Assembly: GCA_020832405.1 (NCBI GenBank)
Contig: JAFIET010000005.1
Location: 26,801 to 90,800, forward strand
Direction of reading: 5' to 3'
Origin: Balneolales bacterium
GTDB lineage: Bacteria; Bacteroidota; Rhodothermia; Balneolales; Cyclonatronaceae
Length of the DNA stretch: 64,000 nt
Within the stretch, counting starts at the first letter, position 1, and every line of letters starts with the position of its first letter. The notes under the pieces are model-generated. The model was not told where the DNA came from and did not search any database. It was given only the letters and a program-made list of their open reading frames with translations. Below, piece after piece: positions 18,698-28,804 of the stretch. The translations under genes and the position numbers were made by a program.

Positions 18698-19760
18698 ATA
18701 GCTTACGTAACACGCTGTAGTTCAGCGATTTAGGGTTTAATAGGGGGGCAATGCCGGCCGTTTCGAACAGCCCGTTAAAAATCGGGTCAGGCTCATTAAG
18801 CGTATCCTGTGAAAGCAGGCTGCCGGTTGAGAGTCCGTGCGCCATAGCTGCGTTATCTGACAGAGCCGCGGCAAGAACGGCGGTATCTCTGCGGGCAAGA
18901 GCGCTGTCGAGAGAAGTGGTGAAAATCATATCCGTGCCCGCTTTTCTTGCAGCATCAGAAATCCGAAGCAGGTTTGTAATGCTGCCGCACAACATAGGTT
19001 TAATAATGAGCACATCAGCCAGCCTGTTACTGAGAATTCGCTGAACATCCGCAGGGGTACGGGCGGATTCATCCGCAGCAAGGGGGATGCTGGTTTGGTT
19101 GCGCAGCCAGGCCATGTGGTGGTCATCATCCGGCTGAACCGGCTGTTCGCAGTACTCAATCGTGAGCGGCTCGAACTTTTGGAGTACTGCTGCTGCTTCT
19201 TTAGGATGCCAGCAGCCATTAGCATCGAGGCGCAGTTTAAGTGCGGGAAAAGTATTCCGGATGGTTTTAAGGGCCGAAAGCAGCTCGTCAGCTTCTCCTA
19301 TAACTTTGTATTTAATGGTTTTGAAGCCATGGGAAACAGCCTGCCTGGTTTTAGATGTAATTTCAACAGCACTGCCCAGGCCAATGGCGGCATTTACGGC
19401 AACGCGGGCAGCCGCAGATTTTCCAAGAACTACAGTAACGGAAGTGTTGCTGTTATGAGCTTTGTGCTTAAGCCAGAGTACAGAGCAGGCAAACTGAAGG
19501 GATGGCGGCATACTATCAGAAAAATCCGGAAGGTCGTGCAGGCTCAAGAATCGGTACCAGCCGGGATTTGAAGACAGATAGACCAGGATATCAGTAAGGT
19601 TTTCGGAGGAGAAGCCGGGAAGAGGCGCGGCTTCTGATGCGAGCAGGCAGCCCTGATCATCCAGCAAAAAAAGCAACCCCTCCCGCGTTTCAAAAATATG
19701 ACCGGCTGTGCGAAAGGGTGTGCGAAAAGGGAGGCTGTATTTAAAGATCGTTAGCTTCAT
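18681..19760 (-). CDS. menC: o-Succinylbenzoate synthase
   Basis: MenC, of the enolase superfamily, dehydrates SHCHC to o-succinylbenzoate. Catalytic residues are visible: K150/K152 in IKYKV, metal ligands D179 (LRLDANG), E205 (YCEQP) and D230 (AADES), and K254 (IIKPML). The length of 359 residues is typical. It begins 3 bases after menA ends and overlaps menE by 17. Some relatives also racemise N-acylamino acids, but the neighbours make menaquinone synthesis the clear role. menF, menD, menH and menB are not in this window. Confidence 0.94.
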   Translation of the reverse strand: MKLTIFKYSLPFRTPFRTAGHIFETREGLLFLLDDQGCLLASEAAPLPGFSSENLTDILVYLSSNPGWYRFLSLHDLPDFSDSMPPSLQFACSVLWLKHKAHNSNTSVTVVLGKSAAARVAVNAAIGLGSAVEITSKTRQAVSHGFKTIKYKVIGEADELLSALKTIRNTFPALKLRLDANGCWHPKEAAAVLQKFEPLTIEYCEQPVQPDDDHHMAWLRNQTSIPLAADESARTPADVQRILSNRLADVLIIKPMLCGSITNLLRISDAARKAGTDMIFTTSLDSALARRDTAVLAAALSDNAAMAHGLSTGSLLSQDTLNEPDPIFNGLFETAGIAPLLNPKSLNYSVLRKLYEFTV

Positions 19761-19763
19761 GCT

Positions 19764-20681
19764 TTATGCACCAAGCACCAAACCGGCTGAAAAAAATATG
19801 CCAAAGGCGGCCATAAACTGTGCGGTTTGTTCGAGGGTTTTGTTGAGGCTTCGCTTGTCGGGTACAATCAGTACGTTGCGGTAGAGAACAGCTGCAGGCA
19901 AAATCAGAGCCATTGGCAGGAGTACTTGCCAGTTATAGCCTTCCTGAACAAAAAAGTGCGGAGGGATGGCAAATGCCAGGGCTAACATTAGGCCGTATTC
20001 GATTTTCAGAGCGCTATCGCCAAAAAGTACGCCGAGGGTCTTTTTGCCGGTAATGCGGTCTTCTTCGGCATCGCGGAGGTTATTGATTACCAGGATATTC
20101 GTGCAAAGAGCACCCGCTGCAATGGAAGCCCAAAAAGCCTGTGCCGACCAGGTAAAGGTGTTGAGATAGTACGTGCCCATCACCGCTACAAAACCAAAAA
20201 AGAGGAAGACAAATACATCGCCTAACCCATTATAGCCCAGTGGAAAAGGGCCGCCCGTGTAAAGAATTCCAAACAAAATGGATAGCAGGCCGATCAGCAG
20301 AATAACCCAGCCGCCGTGCCACACCAGATAGAGGCCCAGCACAAAAGCAGCAGCCATGGTAAGGATTGTTGCACGCAGCATTTTTTCCGGGGCAATAAGC
20401 CCGGCTGAAGTTGCCCTTACGAAGCCGATCCGATTGGTGGTGTCTGCCCCTTTTTTGAAATCGTAGTAGTCGTTTGCAAAGTTGGTGCCAATCTGAATCA
20501 GAAAAGCGCACATCAGAGCTGCGAAGGTGGGCAGGGCAAGAAAGGAATCATGGCTGTAGGCAAGGCTTCCGCCTATCAGTACGGGAACAAAAGCAGCGGC
20601 AAGGGTTTTGGGCCGCATGGCGGCGATCCAAACCGAAAGCTGTGACTGAGGGGGAAGCAGGGCCGAATCGGGTGTGTTCAC
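19764..20681 (-). CDS. menA: 1,4-Dihydroxy-2-naphthoate polyprenyltransferase
   Basis: MenA attaches the prenyl chain to DHNA, giving demethylmenaquinone in the membrane. It is a UbiA-fold protein with about nine membrane helices. The first aspartate-rich motif is NDYYDFKKGAD at residues 70-80 and the second lies in NNLRDAEEDRITGKKTL. The length of 305 residues is typical. First gene of the menA-menC-menE operon; 351 bases separate it from the divergent glutamine synthetase gene. Confidence 0.95.
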   Translation of the reverse strand: MNTPDSALLPPQSQLSVWIAAMRPKTLAAAFVPVLIGGSLAYSHDSFLALPTFAALMCAFLIQIGTNFANDYYDFKKGADTTNRIGFVRATSAGLIAPEKMLRATILTMAAAFVLGLYLVWHGGWVILLIGLLSILFGILYTGGPFPLGYNGLGDVFVFLFFGFVAVMGTYYLNTFTWSAQAFWASIAAGALCTNILVINNLRDAEEDRITGKKTLGVLFGDSALKIEYGLMLALAFAIPPHFFVQEGYNWQVLLPMALILPAAVLYRNVLIVPDKRSLNKTLEQTAQFMAAFGIFFSAGLVLGA

Positions 20682-21032
20682 AAAAAAAAGTTGGAATTTG
20701 AACAGTAATTGAAACAGTTGGCTATGGGCATCTGAAAATACTGATTCATCATCAAAATCATTCCCTAAAATGGCAGCTGCCCTGTTTTTAAGCTGAAAGT
20801 GCGGGTTCAGGCTGTAAGCACTTTTTTACTTGCAGAATTAGGGCGTAACGCATCACATCTAATCTAAAAGCGCTTTTTAGTTGTGTTAAGGCTATGTGAC
20901 CTACCAAAGTTTGGGGTTAAACAAATTGGACTTAAAAAAGTATGGCATTTAGGAAAAATTACCTTATTATTGAATCCGAATCAGACCGGTGCAAAGCGCA
21001 ACCGGCCCTCAAAACAAATCCAAGACTATATT
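20682..21032. other. 351-base divergent intergenic region between menA and glnN
   Basis: It presumably contains the promoters of both operons. I see AT-rich stretches and a phased set of short A/T runs but no clear operator. The frame leading into glnN is open from a TTG at 20883, but those 50 residues have no resemblance to the family, so I treat them as leader. Confidence 0.45.
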
Positions 21033-23213
21033 ATGAGTAAATCTTTCAAACGATTCGATGCAATAGCTGCTGTAAAATCCCCCGGAAACGGCTCTTTAAG
21101 TGAGAGCGGCAAGGCATTCGACATCCTTGGTATTTTCGGTGAAAATGCACTTCATCTTACTGAATTGAAGGCCCGTCTTCCAAAAACAATCTGGAAGGAA
21201 CTCAAAAAAACGGTCACTGATAATGCACCTTTAAATCCGGATGTGGCCGATGCAGTTGCAGTTGTAATGAAAAACTGGGCTACTGAGCGCGGTGCCACAC
21301 ACTACACTCACTGGTTTCAGCCGCTTACCGGACATACTGCTGAAAAGCACGACAGCTTTATTACGCCTAATCAGGGTGGCGGTGCTGTAGCCGAGTTTTC
21401 AGGCAAAGAACTGATTCAGGGTGAGCCGGATGCCTCAAGTTTCCCGAGCGGCGGCCTGCGCCCCACTTTTGAAGCACGTGGTTATACCGCCTGGGATCCT
21501 ACTTCCCCGGCCTTCATCATGGAAAATGAAAACGGTGCAACCCTTTGCATTCCTACGGCTTTTGTTTCCTGGAAAGGTGAAGCTCTCGACCACAAAACCC
21601 CGCTGCTGCGTTCGGTTGAAGCTCTGAACAAAGCCGGCTTACGCGCCCTTGAGTATTTCGGTATTGAGGCTACACGCGTTACTTCTACCGTAGGTGCAGA
21701 ACAGGAGTACTTCCTCATCGATAAGGAATTTTTCTATCGCCGTCCGGATCTCGTGATGGCCGGCCGCTCTCTTTTTGGTGCCGTTCCGCCTAAAGGTCAG
21801 GAGCTCGACGACCACTACTTCGGGTCTATTCAGGATCGTGTGCTTTCCTACATGCTTGATGTGGAAAAAGAACTTTACCGACTCGGAGTTCCTGTTAAAA
21901 CACGCCATAATGAAGTAGCCCCGGGCCAGTATGAGATTGCCCCGATTTTTGAAACCGCCAACGTAGCGGCTGACCATCAGCAGCTTACCATGATTGTGCT
22001 TCGTAAGATAGCCCGGAAGTATGACCTGGTTTGTATCATGCATGAGAAACCTTTTGCCGGCCTGAATGGAAGCGGCAAGCACACCAACTGGTCTGTAAGT
22101 ACTTCTGACGGATTAAACCTGATGGAGCCGGGTAACGACCCGCATTCGAATATGCTGTTCCTGTTTTTCTGTACCGCTGTTATTTCAGCAGTAAGCAAAC
22201 ATCAGGATTTGCTCCGGGCTGTTATAGCCTCAGCAGGCAATGATCATCGCCTCGGTGCGAATGAAGCACCTCCTGCCATAATCTCAATTTTTCTGGGCGA
22301 TCAGCTCGACGATATCTACAATCAGATTAAATCTGGTGAGCTGAAGTCGTCTAAGAAAGGTGGGCTGCTTGGCCTCGGAACCCCTGTATTGCCGCCGCTG
22401 CCAAAACATGCCGGCGACCGAAACAGAACCTCTCCCTTTGCCTTCACCGGCAATAAGTTTGAGTTTCGTGCAGTAGGTTCAGCTCAATCGATCTCACTGC
22501 CGGTTACAGTGCTGAATACGGTTATGGCCGAAGCCGTAGACTATATGTGTGACCTGCTCGATGAGCAGCTCAAGAGCGCTGATTTTGAGTCGGCACTCAA
22601 AGTTGTACTCACAAACGTGACGAACGAGCATCATGCCATCCTCTTTAACGGCGACGGCTACTCAGAAGAGTGGCAGGTAGAAGCAGCCAAACGCGGCCTG
22701 CTTAACCTGAAAACCACTATGGATGCCCTGCCATACCTTAAGAGCAGCAAAAATGCAGCCCTGTTTGAAAAGTACAATGTGCTCAGCCCGGCCGAGCTCG
22801 AATCCCGTTTTGAAATTTTTGTGGATCAGTACTTCAAGGGTATCAACATTGAAGGTGAAACAACCGCATCAATGGTTCAGACCATGGTAATCCCGGCTAT
22901 TATCCGTTACCTGAATGAGCTTGCCGCTACCCTTGACCGCGGCGAGAAGCTTGGTTTTACGATTTCCGGTACTAAGCGCGTAGCAGATCATCTTGCTAAA
23001 GAGCTTGATGCCCTTATCGAAGCCAATGAAAAGCTTATGGAGCAAAATGCAGAACTCGGCGGCGAAACCGAGGTTGAGAAGGCTGAGCATATGCGGACTA
23101 ACATCATCCCTGCGATGAACAAGGTGCGCGAGATTGCCGACCGCCTCGAGCGTTACGTAGCCGACGATTACTGGCCAATGCCTACCTACAAAGACATGCT
23201 GTTTATAAAGTAA
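21033..23213 (+). CDS. glnN: Glutamine synthetase type III
   Basis: GSIII makes glutamine from glutamate, ammonia and ATP. It is the large (over 700 residues) form common in Bacteroidetes and cyanobacteria. The protein is 726 residues from the ATG at 21033 ([14 protein letters not shown]). Type III features include [19 protein letters not shown], the metal- and substrate-site segments [34 protein letters not shown] and [20 protein letters not shown]. The ATG is chosen over an upstream TTG. A strong terminator follows, so it is monocistronic. Confidence 0.96.
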   Translation: MSKSFKRFDAIAAVKSPGNGSLSESGKAFDILGIFGENALHLTELKARLPKTIWKELKKTVTDNAPLNPDVADAVAVVMKNWATERGATHYTHWFQPLTGHTAEKHDSFITPNQGGGAVAEFSGKELIQGEPDASSFPSGGLRPTFEARGYTAWDPTSPAFIMENENGATLCIPTAFVSWKGEALDHKTPLLRSVEALNKAGLRALEYFGIEATRVTSTVGAEQEYFLIDKEFFYRRPDLVMAGRSLFGAVPPKGQELDDHYFGSIQDRVLSYMLDVEKELYRLGVPVKTRHNEVAPGQYEIAPIFETANVAADHQQLTMIVLRKIARKYDLVCIMHEKPFAGLNGSGKHTNWSVSTSDGLNLMEPGNDPHSNMLFLFFCTAVISAVSKHQDLLRAVIASAGNDHRLGANEAPPAIISIFLGDQLDDIYNQIKSGELKSSKKGGLLGLGTPVLPPLPKHAGDRNRTSPFAFTGNKFEFRAVGSAQSISLPVTVLNTVMAEAVDYMCDLLDEQLKSADFESALKVVLTNVTNEHHAILFNGDGYSEEWQVEAAKRGLLNLKTTMDALPYLKSSKNAALFEKYNVLSPAELESRFEIFVDQYFKGINIEGETTASMVQTMVIPAIIRYLNELAATLDRGEKLGFTISGTKRVADHLAKELDALIEANEKLMEQNAELGGETEVEKAEHMRTNIIPAMNKVREIADRLERYVADDYWPMPTYKDMLFIK

Positions 23214-23240
23214 GCAGCATCTGCAAGGCAGTGTTTTTAT

Positions 23241-23277
23241 AAAAAGGCGGCTTCCGTTCGGGAGGCCGCCTTTTTTT
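23241..23277 (+). terminator. Intrinsic terminator after glnN
   Basis: AAAAAGGCGGC (23241-23251) pairs with GCCGCCTTTTT, followed by a run of T ending at 23277. A clear rho-independent terminator 27 bases after the glnN stop. Confidence 0.85.
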
Positions 23278-23435
23278 GTGAGATTTGTAACAAAAAATCG
23301 CATAATAGTTGCGTAATTGCATTAAATTATTATAATGCACTATCATAACCCAATGGATTGCTCTGTAATCCGTTGGCCTTCCATAAATAAAATCGTTTTC
23401 TATCGATCATTCGTTACAGCCCTCCCCCTAAATAA

Positions 23436-26400
23436 ATGCCCCTCCGCTTTTACACACAACCAGCTGTGGTTGCTGTGATGCTTTTGCTGATGCTGTTACA
23501 GGTCAATGTGCTGCGTGCCCATGGTTCGGGAAACGTATCCTATGCTTTCAATGATACCCAACAGCAGGCAGAACAGGTTCAGCAACCCGAAGCCGCAGCC
23601 CCCGTGCCGCAGTTTAGTCTTGCGCCCGGTTTTTATACCGAGCCTATCAGCCTGTTCATCTCTTCCGGAGGGCAGGCTGTAATTCGTTATACAACCGATG
23701 GGAGCGAGCCCGATGAAAACAGCCCGATATTCGACGGGCCGTTGCTGTTGGGTTCAAGGGTCGGAGAGCCGAATGATATTTCAATGATTCCAACCAACAA
23801 CATCGACCCGGCACACGATCAGTACAACGAAGCCTGGCAGCCTCCATTTGGTGAAGTCTTTAAAATCCACACCATCAGAGCACGTGCCTATATTGAAGGT
23901 ATGCAGCCGGGTGAGGTGATCACGGGGAGTTTTATCATTGATGAAGCGGGCCTCAGCCGGTACAGCATGCCGGTTATTTCCATTACTTCGCACAGGGATA
24001 ATTTTTTTGATAATGAAATCGGAATCTATGTGCCCGGCAATAACCTGAATTACAATCAGCGCGGGCGGGAATGGGAGCGGCCCGCATGGATTGAGTTTTT
24101 TGAGGATGACGGCTCACTTGCTTTTTCGCAGGGTATTGGTGTGCGAATACACGGCGGCACAAGCCGCAGCAGGCCCCGCAAATCACTCCGTTTGTATGCC
24201 CGCTCTGATTACGGAACCTCCTGGATTAACCATCAGATATTTCCTGACAAACCAATCGGGCAGTTTAAGCGGCTGCTGCTCCGAAACAGCGGTAACGACT
24301 GGGACGGAGCTATCTTTCGGGACAGCTTCATGCAGTCGCTCATACGGGGCCTTGAGGTTGATATGCAGCACTCACGCCCGGCCATCGTATTTATTAACGG
24401 GGAATACTGGGGCGTGCACAATATCCGCGACCGGCTTGATGAGCGCTATCTTGAAACCCATTACAGTTTAGATTCGGGAAATCAGGAAAGCTTCACGATT
24501 GCTGAAAACAACTCCGTTTTTGACAGCGGAAACCCAGAGGGCCTCACGCACTACAATCAAATGAGGTCATTCCTCAATAATCCCGGTGTAGCAAATAATG
24601 CCAATTTTGAAGAGCTCCGCAACCGTATGGATGTGGAAAACTTCACCGATTACTTTCTGGCACAGGTTTATTTCCGCAATACAGACTGGCCGGGAAACAA
24701 TAAACAATACTGGCGCGGAACAAACAGTACGCTTCCGGAAGGTGAACCCGGTGCTGACGGGCGCTGGCGATGGATGATGTTTGATACTGATTTTGGTTTT
24801 GGGCTTGATTTCAACTATGTAGAGGGTTATCAGGAGGGTCCGGCACATAACACCCTTGCATTTGCTCTGCAGGATAACGGACCCGGATGGCCAAATCCGC
24901 CATGGGCAACCTTCATCCCGCGGCAGCTGCTTCAAAACCAGCAATACCGGCGTCAGTTTATCAACCGGGCGGCAGATTTGCTGAACACGGTTTTCAGCCC
25001 TGAGTACGTACAGACCCGGCTGGATTCACTTGAGGCCATGTATCTGCCTGAAATTCAGGAACACATCAACCGCTGGAGGCGCCCGGTTTCGGAGGAAACA
25101 TGGCAGCAGCATATTCAGGTAATGCGTGATTTTGCCGCTGAACGCCCTGATTTTCTCCGGCAGCACATCCGGCAGCAGTTCAACCTGTCATCGGCTCCGG
25201 CACAAATCACCCTTGATGTAAGCGATCCTGCGCACGGGTACATCCGTATCAATCAAACGGAAATCAGACAGGGCACGCCGGGTATTAGCGCTCAGCCCTA
25301 CCCCTGGTCGGGTACCTACTTTAGTGGTGTATCAGTAATACTCGAAGCGGTTGCCCGAACAGGCTATGTTTTTTCAGAATGGACTGGAAGCGTTTCTTCA
25401 ACCGATTCCGCTATCGTTGTATCACCGCAGCAGGCTACCAACCTGACGGCTGTTTTTGTTCCGCAGGATGACGACGGAGCTGAGCCACCTATTGATCCTT
25501 GGCACATGGTTCAGGGTGATTTTACGTTCAGCAGCTGGAGTGCAACCGAACAGGCCGGTACTTACCCCGCTCATATGATGTTCTATCAGGCTACCGTTGC
25601 CGATCCTACCCTTACATCTGAGTTTAATGAAGCCTGGACCCTTCCCTATAACCTCTCAAACCGCAGCCGCTTAAATGGCCTTGGTGATCAAGGGCTCGGG
25701 TTTATTAATACAGCTAACGCGCAGGAAGAGGGCGGCGGCTGGCTGGGTGCAGCAGTCGTGGGGCTGAACACATCAGGTACTGCACAGCTATATGCCGGTT
25801 GGAGAGGCGGTACCGTATTGCCGAATTCACGAGTCTATAACATTCGCTTGCAGTATCGCATCAGCCCGAATGATAATTTTGAGGATGTTTTGGACAGCAA
25901 TGGTGAACCGGTACAGTACGAGCGGAACAGTTCAGCAGGCCACAGTTCCTATATAGGCCCAGTAGAACTGCCTCAGGCAATACTCAACCGCAGCTATGCG
26001 GAATTACGTTGGGTATATTACTACACCGGCGTTCGCCTCGATAGTGAAAGCGGACAGCGCAGCAAGCTGAGGCTGGCAGACATCCGCATATCGGCAGAAC
26101 CTTTTGAAGTGAATGAGCCACTGCAGTTTGCGCAGCTGAGCCCAACAGCTCAAACCGGTTTTTCTTTGAAGCCTTTCGAAGTAATTGTGTTTGATGCAAG
26201 CGGTAATGAGGATTCCGGTTTTAACGGCACTATAACACTCAGCAAGGCTGATGGCCCCGGAGAGCTAACCGGAAACCTTACAGTAAGTGCATCAGCCGGC
26301 CGCGCGCAGTTTAACGGAATCAGTTTTACACAGCCTGGTATTTATAGGCTACAGGCTGCCTCCGAAACCCATAGTGTTATAAGTGAACCGCTTCGGGTGG

Positions 26401-27530
26401 CAGCGCTCACAGAAGTAATAATGCCTGCCTTCATGCAGGGAGCGCAGCCTGAAAATAATGACCGCATCCCTTTTGCCTATCGGCTGAAGCTCGAAGGTCT
26501 GAAGCCTAATGCAACGTACCGCTTCGCCAATCGGGTGATTGATGATGAGGATGACTATCACCAAAACGGAGCCGGAAACATGATATTTGCCGGCAATGAT
26601 GCATCCTCGTTTATCCGTACCACCTCCTCCCCTGATTTTAGCCAGGCCGCTTTCGAAACGGGTCATTATACCTTTACAACCAACGGTGAAGGTCAGTATG
26701 AGGGTTGGTTTATTACGGAACCAAGTGGAAACAGGCGGTTTACACCCGGCGGTATTCTTCGCATTCGCCTGATGCTTAATGATGGCGAAGGTGGCAGCGG
26801 CGTGCATCATGTGCTTGATACAACCTCTGATATCCGGGTGCTGTCGTTCGGGCAGGAAGCTGATCAGGCTACGGGAGTAGCCGCTTTTTCTAATGCTGTA
26901 CCCGGTAATTTTGTGGTAATTTATGATGATGAAACCGGTGCTGACCGCCCTGTTTATACGACTTTTGTGCAACAGTCTGGTATTCAGTTTGATGACCGCT
27001 ATGCCGCTTTCTTCCGGGAGTGGGTAGAAACTACTGACGGCGGATGGGCAGTAATGCTGCCAAACGATTTCCCGTTTGGCATTAGGCGTGTTGAGGAACG
27101 CTCCCTGCTTGACGGCCACGAAATTGAGGTACTCACCAGTCCGGATGGTGTTTGGGCAGAAGGCATTTCTACGGTAAATCCATCAGGCGGAGGCAGTTTT
27201 CCCATTATTCTGGATTTACTTACACCGGTTTCGGCGCCCGGAACAGACACGGAGATGGCAGCTGAATTTGTGCTTTATCAAAACTACCCCAATCCGTTTA
27301 ATCCGGCTACCCAAATCACATACTCGATTCCGGAGCCAACTCATGTACGACTTGATGTCTTCAGTGTGAATGGGCAGCTGGTAACGACCCTCCAAAACGG
27401 CATGCAAAGTGCCGGTACACATACTGTTACATTTGATGCACGAAACTTCCCCATTGCCAGCGGGGTCTATCTCTATCGGGTAGAAGCCGGCAGCTTTGTG
27501 CAGGTAAAAAAAATGCTGCTTGTGAAATAA
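23436..27530 (+). CDS. Secreted CotH-kinase-family protein with T9SS type A sorting domain
   Basis: A 1,364-residue exported protein. In order: signal peptide (about 1-29); a chitobiase/hexosaminidase C-terminal-like domain (about 55-165, RYTTDGSEPDENSPIF); a CotH domain (about 190-540) with RLLLRNSGNDWDGAIFRDSF, INGEYWGVHNIRDRLDERY and the metal-site DTDFGFG near 450; an InlB-repeat-like segment (about 590-670, GYVFSEWTGSV); Ig-like beta regions; and the C-terminal sorting tail from about 1276 (NYPNPFNPATQITYSIPEPT). CotH members can be atypical protein kinases (spore coat, effectors); here the target is unknown. The tail means export through T9SS and probably surface attachment. It stands alone between terminated genes. 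Confidence 0.88.
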   Translation: MPLRFYTQPAVVAVMLLLMLLQVNVLRAHGSGNVSYAFNDTQQQAEQVQQPEAAAPVPQFSLAPGFYTEPISLFISSGGQAVIRYTTDGSEPDENSPIFDGPLLLGSRVGEPNDISMIPTNNIDPAHDQYNEAWQPPFGEVFKIHTIRARAYIEGMQPGEVITGSFIIDEAGLSRYSMPVISITSHRDNFFDNEIGIYVPGNNLNYNQRGREWERPAWIEFFEDDGSLAFSQGIGVRIHGGTSRSRPRKSLRLYARSDYGTSWINHQIFPDKPIGQFKRLLLRNSGNDWDGAIFRDSFMQSLIRGLEVDMQHSRPAIVFINGEYWGVHNIRDRLDERYLETHYSLDSGNQESFTIAENNSVFDSGNPEGLTHYNQMRSFLNNPGVANNANFEELRNRMDVENFTDYFLAQVYFRNTDWPGNNKQYWRGTNSTLPEGEPGADGRWRWMMFDTDFGFGLDFNYVEGYQEGPAHNTLAFALQDNGPGWPNPPWATFIPRQLLQNQQYRRQFINRAADLLNTVFSPEYVQTRLDSLEAMYLPEIQEHINRWRRPVSEETWQQHIQVMRDFAAERPDFLRQHIRQQFNLSSAPAQITLDVSDPAHGYIRINQTEIRQGTPGISAQPYPWSGTYFSGVSVILEAVARTGYVFSEWTGSVSSTDSAIVVSPQQATNLTAVFVPQDDDGAEPPIDPWHMVQGDFTFSSWSATEQAGTYPAHMMFYQATVADPTLTSEFNEAWTLPYNLSNRSRLNGLGDQGLGFINTANAQEEGGGWLGAAVVGLNTSGTAQLYAGWRGGTVLPNSRVYNIRLQYRISPNDNFEDVLDSNGEPVQYERNSSAGHSSYIGPVELPQAILNRSYAELRWVYYYTGVRLDSESGQRSKLRLADIRISAEPFEVNEPLQFAQLSPTAQTGFSLKPFEVIVFDASGNEDSGFNGTITLSKADGPGELTGNLTVSASAGRAQFNGISFTQPGIYRLQAASETHSVISEPLRVAALTEVIMPAFMQGAQPENNDRIPFAYRLKLEGLKPNATYRFANRVIDDEDDYHQNGAGNMIFAGNDASSFIRTTSSPDFSQAAFETGHYTFTTNGEGQYEGWFITEPSGNRRFTPGGILRIRLMLNDGEGGSGVHHVLDTTSDIRVLSFGQEADQATGVAAFSNAVPGNFVVIYDDETGADRPVYTTFVQQSGIQFDDRYAAFFREWVETTDGGWAVMLPNDFPFGIRRVEERSLLDGHEIEVLTSPDGVWAEGISTVNPSGGGSFPIILDLLTPVSAPGTDTEMAAEFVLYQNYPNPFNPATQITYSIPEPTHVRLDVFSVNGQLVTTLQNGMQSAGTHTVTFDARNFPIASGVYLYRVEAGSFVQVKKMLLVK

Positions 27531-27631
27531 GCCCGCAGCTGAACCCTGCCGGATTTGGAAAAGCAAGTTAATCGGGGCATATTCGGCCTGGAAACTACCC
27601 AACTATAGCCGTTAACCAAGCAAATACCAAA

Positions 27632-28702
27632 ATGAAGCACAGTTTATTTTTTATATCAGGTATCGCCCTTATGCTATTTACCGCATGTGCCGAAAGCAAT
27701 CAATCTGATTCGGAAACCTTCGCAGAGCGGGTTGAGTATGCGATCGCTTTACACGGCGGGGCCGGTGTAATTTCCCGGGATATAGATCCGGAAATTAAGC
27801 AACAATATGTTGACAGTCTCGCAGAGGCACTCGAGCTTGGGCGCAGCATGCTTGCCGATGGTGCTGATGCACTTGATGTGGTTGAACAGGTTGTTCGCCT
27901 GCTGGAAGATAACCCCCTGTATAATGCCGGCCGGGGTGCTGTTATGACAAATGCTGAAACCTTTGAACTGGATGCCTCCATTATGGACGGCCGTAACCTT
28001 GCTGCCGGTGCAGTAGCAGGTGTAACAACGGTGAAGAACCCTATCACCCTTGCCCGCCATGTGATGGAAAACTCGCGGCATGTGCTTTTTGCCGGTGAAG
28101 GCGCTGAGCGCTTTGCCGACGGCGCTGGTGTTGAGCGTGTAGAACAGTCCTGGTTTTACACCGAGCGTCGCCATCAACAGCTGATACGCGCAAGGGAGCG
28201 CGATGAAGTAACCCTCGATCATGACGACAGTGCGCAATCCATGAATCCGTATCAGGCAATAGACGACAACAAGTATGGTACCGTAGGCGTAGCCGTGCTC
28301 GACCGCAACGGCAACCTCGCTGCAGGAACCTCTACCGGAGGCATGACGAACAAGCGTTTCGGACGGGTCGGGGATTCACCCATTGTAGGTGCCGGTACTT
28401 ATGCCAACAACAAAAGCTGTGCTATTTCATCAACCGGAACCGGGGAAGAATTCATCCGGCATGCCGTTGCATTTCAGATTTGTGCAATTATGGAATACAC
28501 AGGAGCCTCCCTTAATGAAGCGGCCCGCATCGTAATTCATGACAAACTCCAGCCGGGTGACGGCGGAATTATCGGGGTGAGCCACACTGGTGAAATTGCC
28601 ATGATCTTCAACAGCCGGGGAATGTTTCGCGGAGCTGCCGATTCAAACGGGCGCTTTGAGGTTGCTATATGGGATGAAAACGAGGCTGAAGCTTCCCGCT
28701 AA
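27632..28702 (+). CDS. Isoaspartyl peptidase/L-asparaginase, lipoprotein form
   Basis: An Ntn-hydrolase of the plant-type asparaginase family, which cuts itself to expose a catalytic Thr and then removes isoaspartyl dipeptides or asparagine. HGGAG lies at 41-45, NAGRGAVM near 99, and the autoprocessing site is Thr217 in KYGTVGVAV, followed by GTSTGGMTNKRFGRVGDSP and GTGEEFIRH. The N-terminus is a lipoprotein signal with the lipobox LFTAC (Cys19), so it should be membrane anchored outside the cytoplasm. It follows the CotH gene by about 100 bases and ends in a strong terminator. Confidence 0.92.
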   Translation: MKHSLFFISGIALMLFTACAESNQSDSETFAERVEYAIALHGGAGVISRDIDPEIKQQYVDSLAEALELGRSMLADGADALDVVEQVVRLLEDNPLYNAGRGAVMTNAETFELDASIMDGRNLAAGAVAGVTTVKNPITLARHVMENSRHVLFAGEGAERFADGAGVERVEQSWFYTERRHQQLIRARERDEVTLDHDDSAQSMNPYQAIDDNKYGTVGVAVLDRNGNLAAGTSTGGMTNKRFGRVGDSPIVGAGTYANNKSCAISSTGTGEEFIRHAVAFQICAIMEYTGASLNEAARIVIHDKLQPGDGGIIGVSHTGEIAMIFNSRGMFRGAADSNGRFEVAIWDENEAEASR

Positions 28703-28725
28703 AGACAAGGAAAGCTGCTTTACAA

Positions 28726-28776
28726 AACCCAAAAAGCCCGCAGAAACAGCTTTGTTCCTGCGGGCTTTTTGGGGTT
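28726..28776. terminator. Strong terminator between convergent genes
   Basis: A stem of AACCCAAAAAGCCCGCAG (28726-28743) with the near-complement at 28758-28776 and a 14-base loop. T-rich on the plus strand (CTTTTT) and A-rich on the other side, so it can serve both the asparaginase gene and the acidic-protein gene ending at 28805. Confidence 0.8.
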
Positions 28777-28804
28777 AAATGAAGCTGATTTAAAATAGAT
28801 TACA

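Noticed and set aside
20883..21032. N-terminal extension of glutamine synthetase III from a TTG
   Set aside because: Relatives start near MSKSFKR; the additional 50 residues are not conserved in pattern.
26349..27119. Open frame on the minus strand inside the CotH/T9SS gene (about 256 residues)
   Set aside because: Lies within a long real gene; no domain visible.
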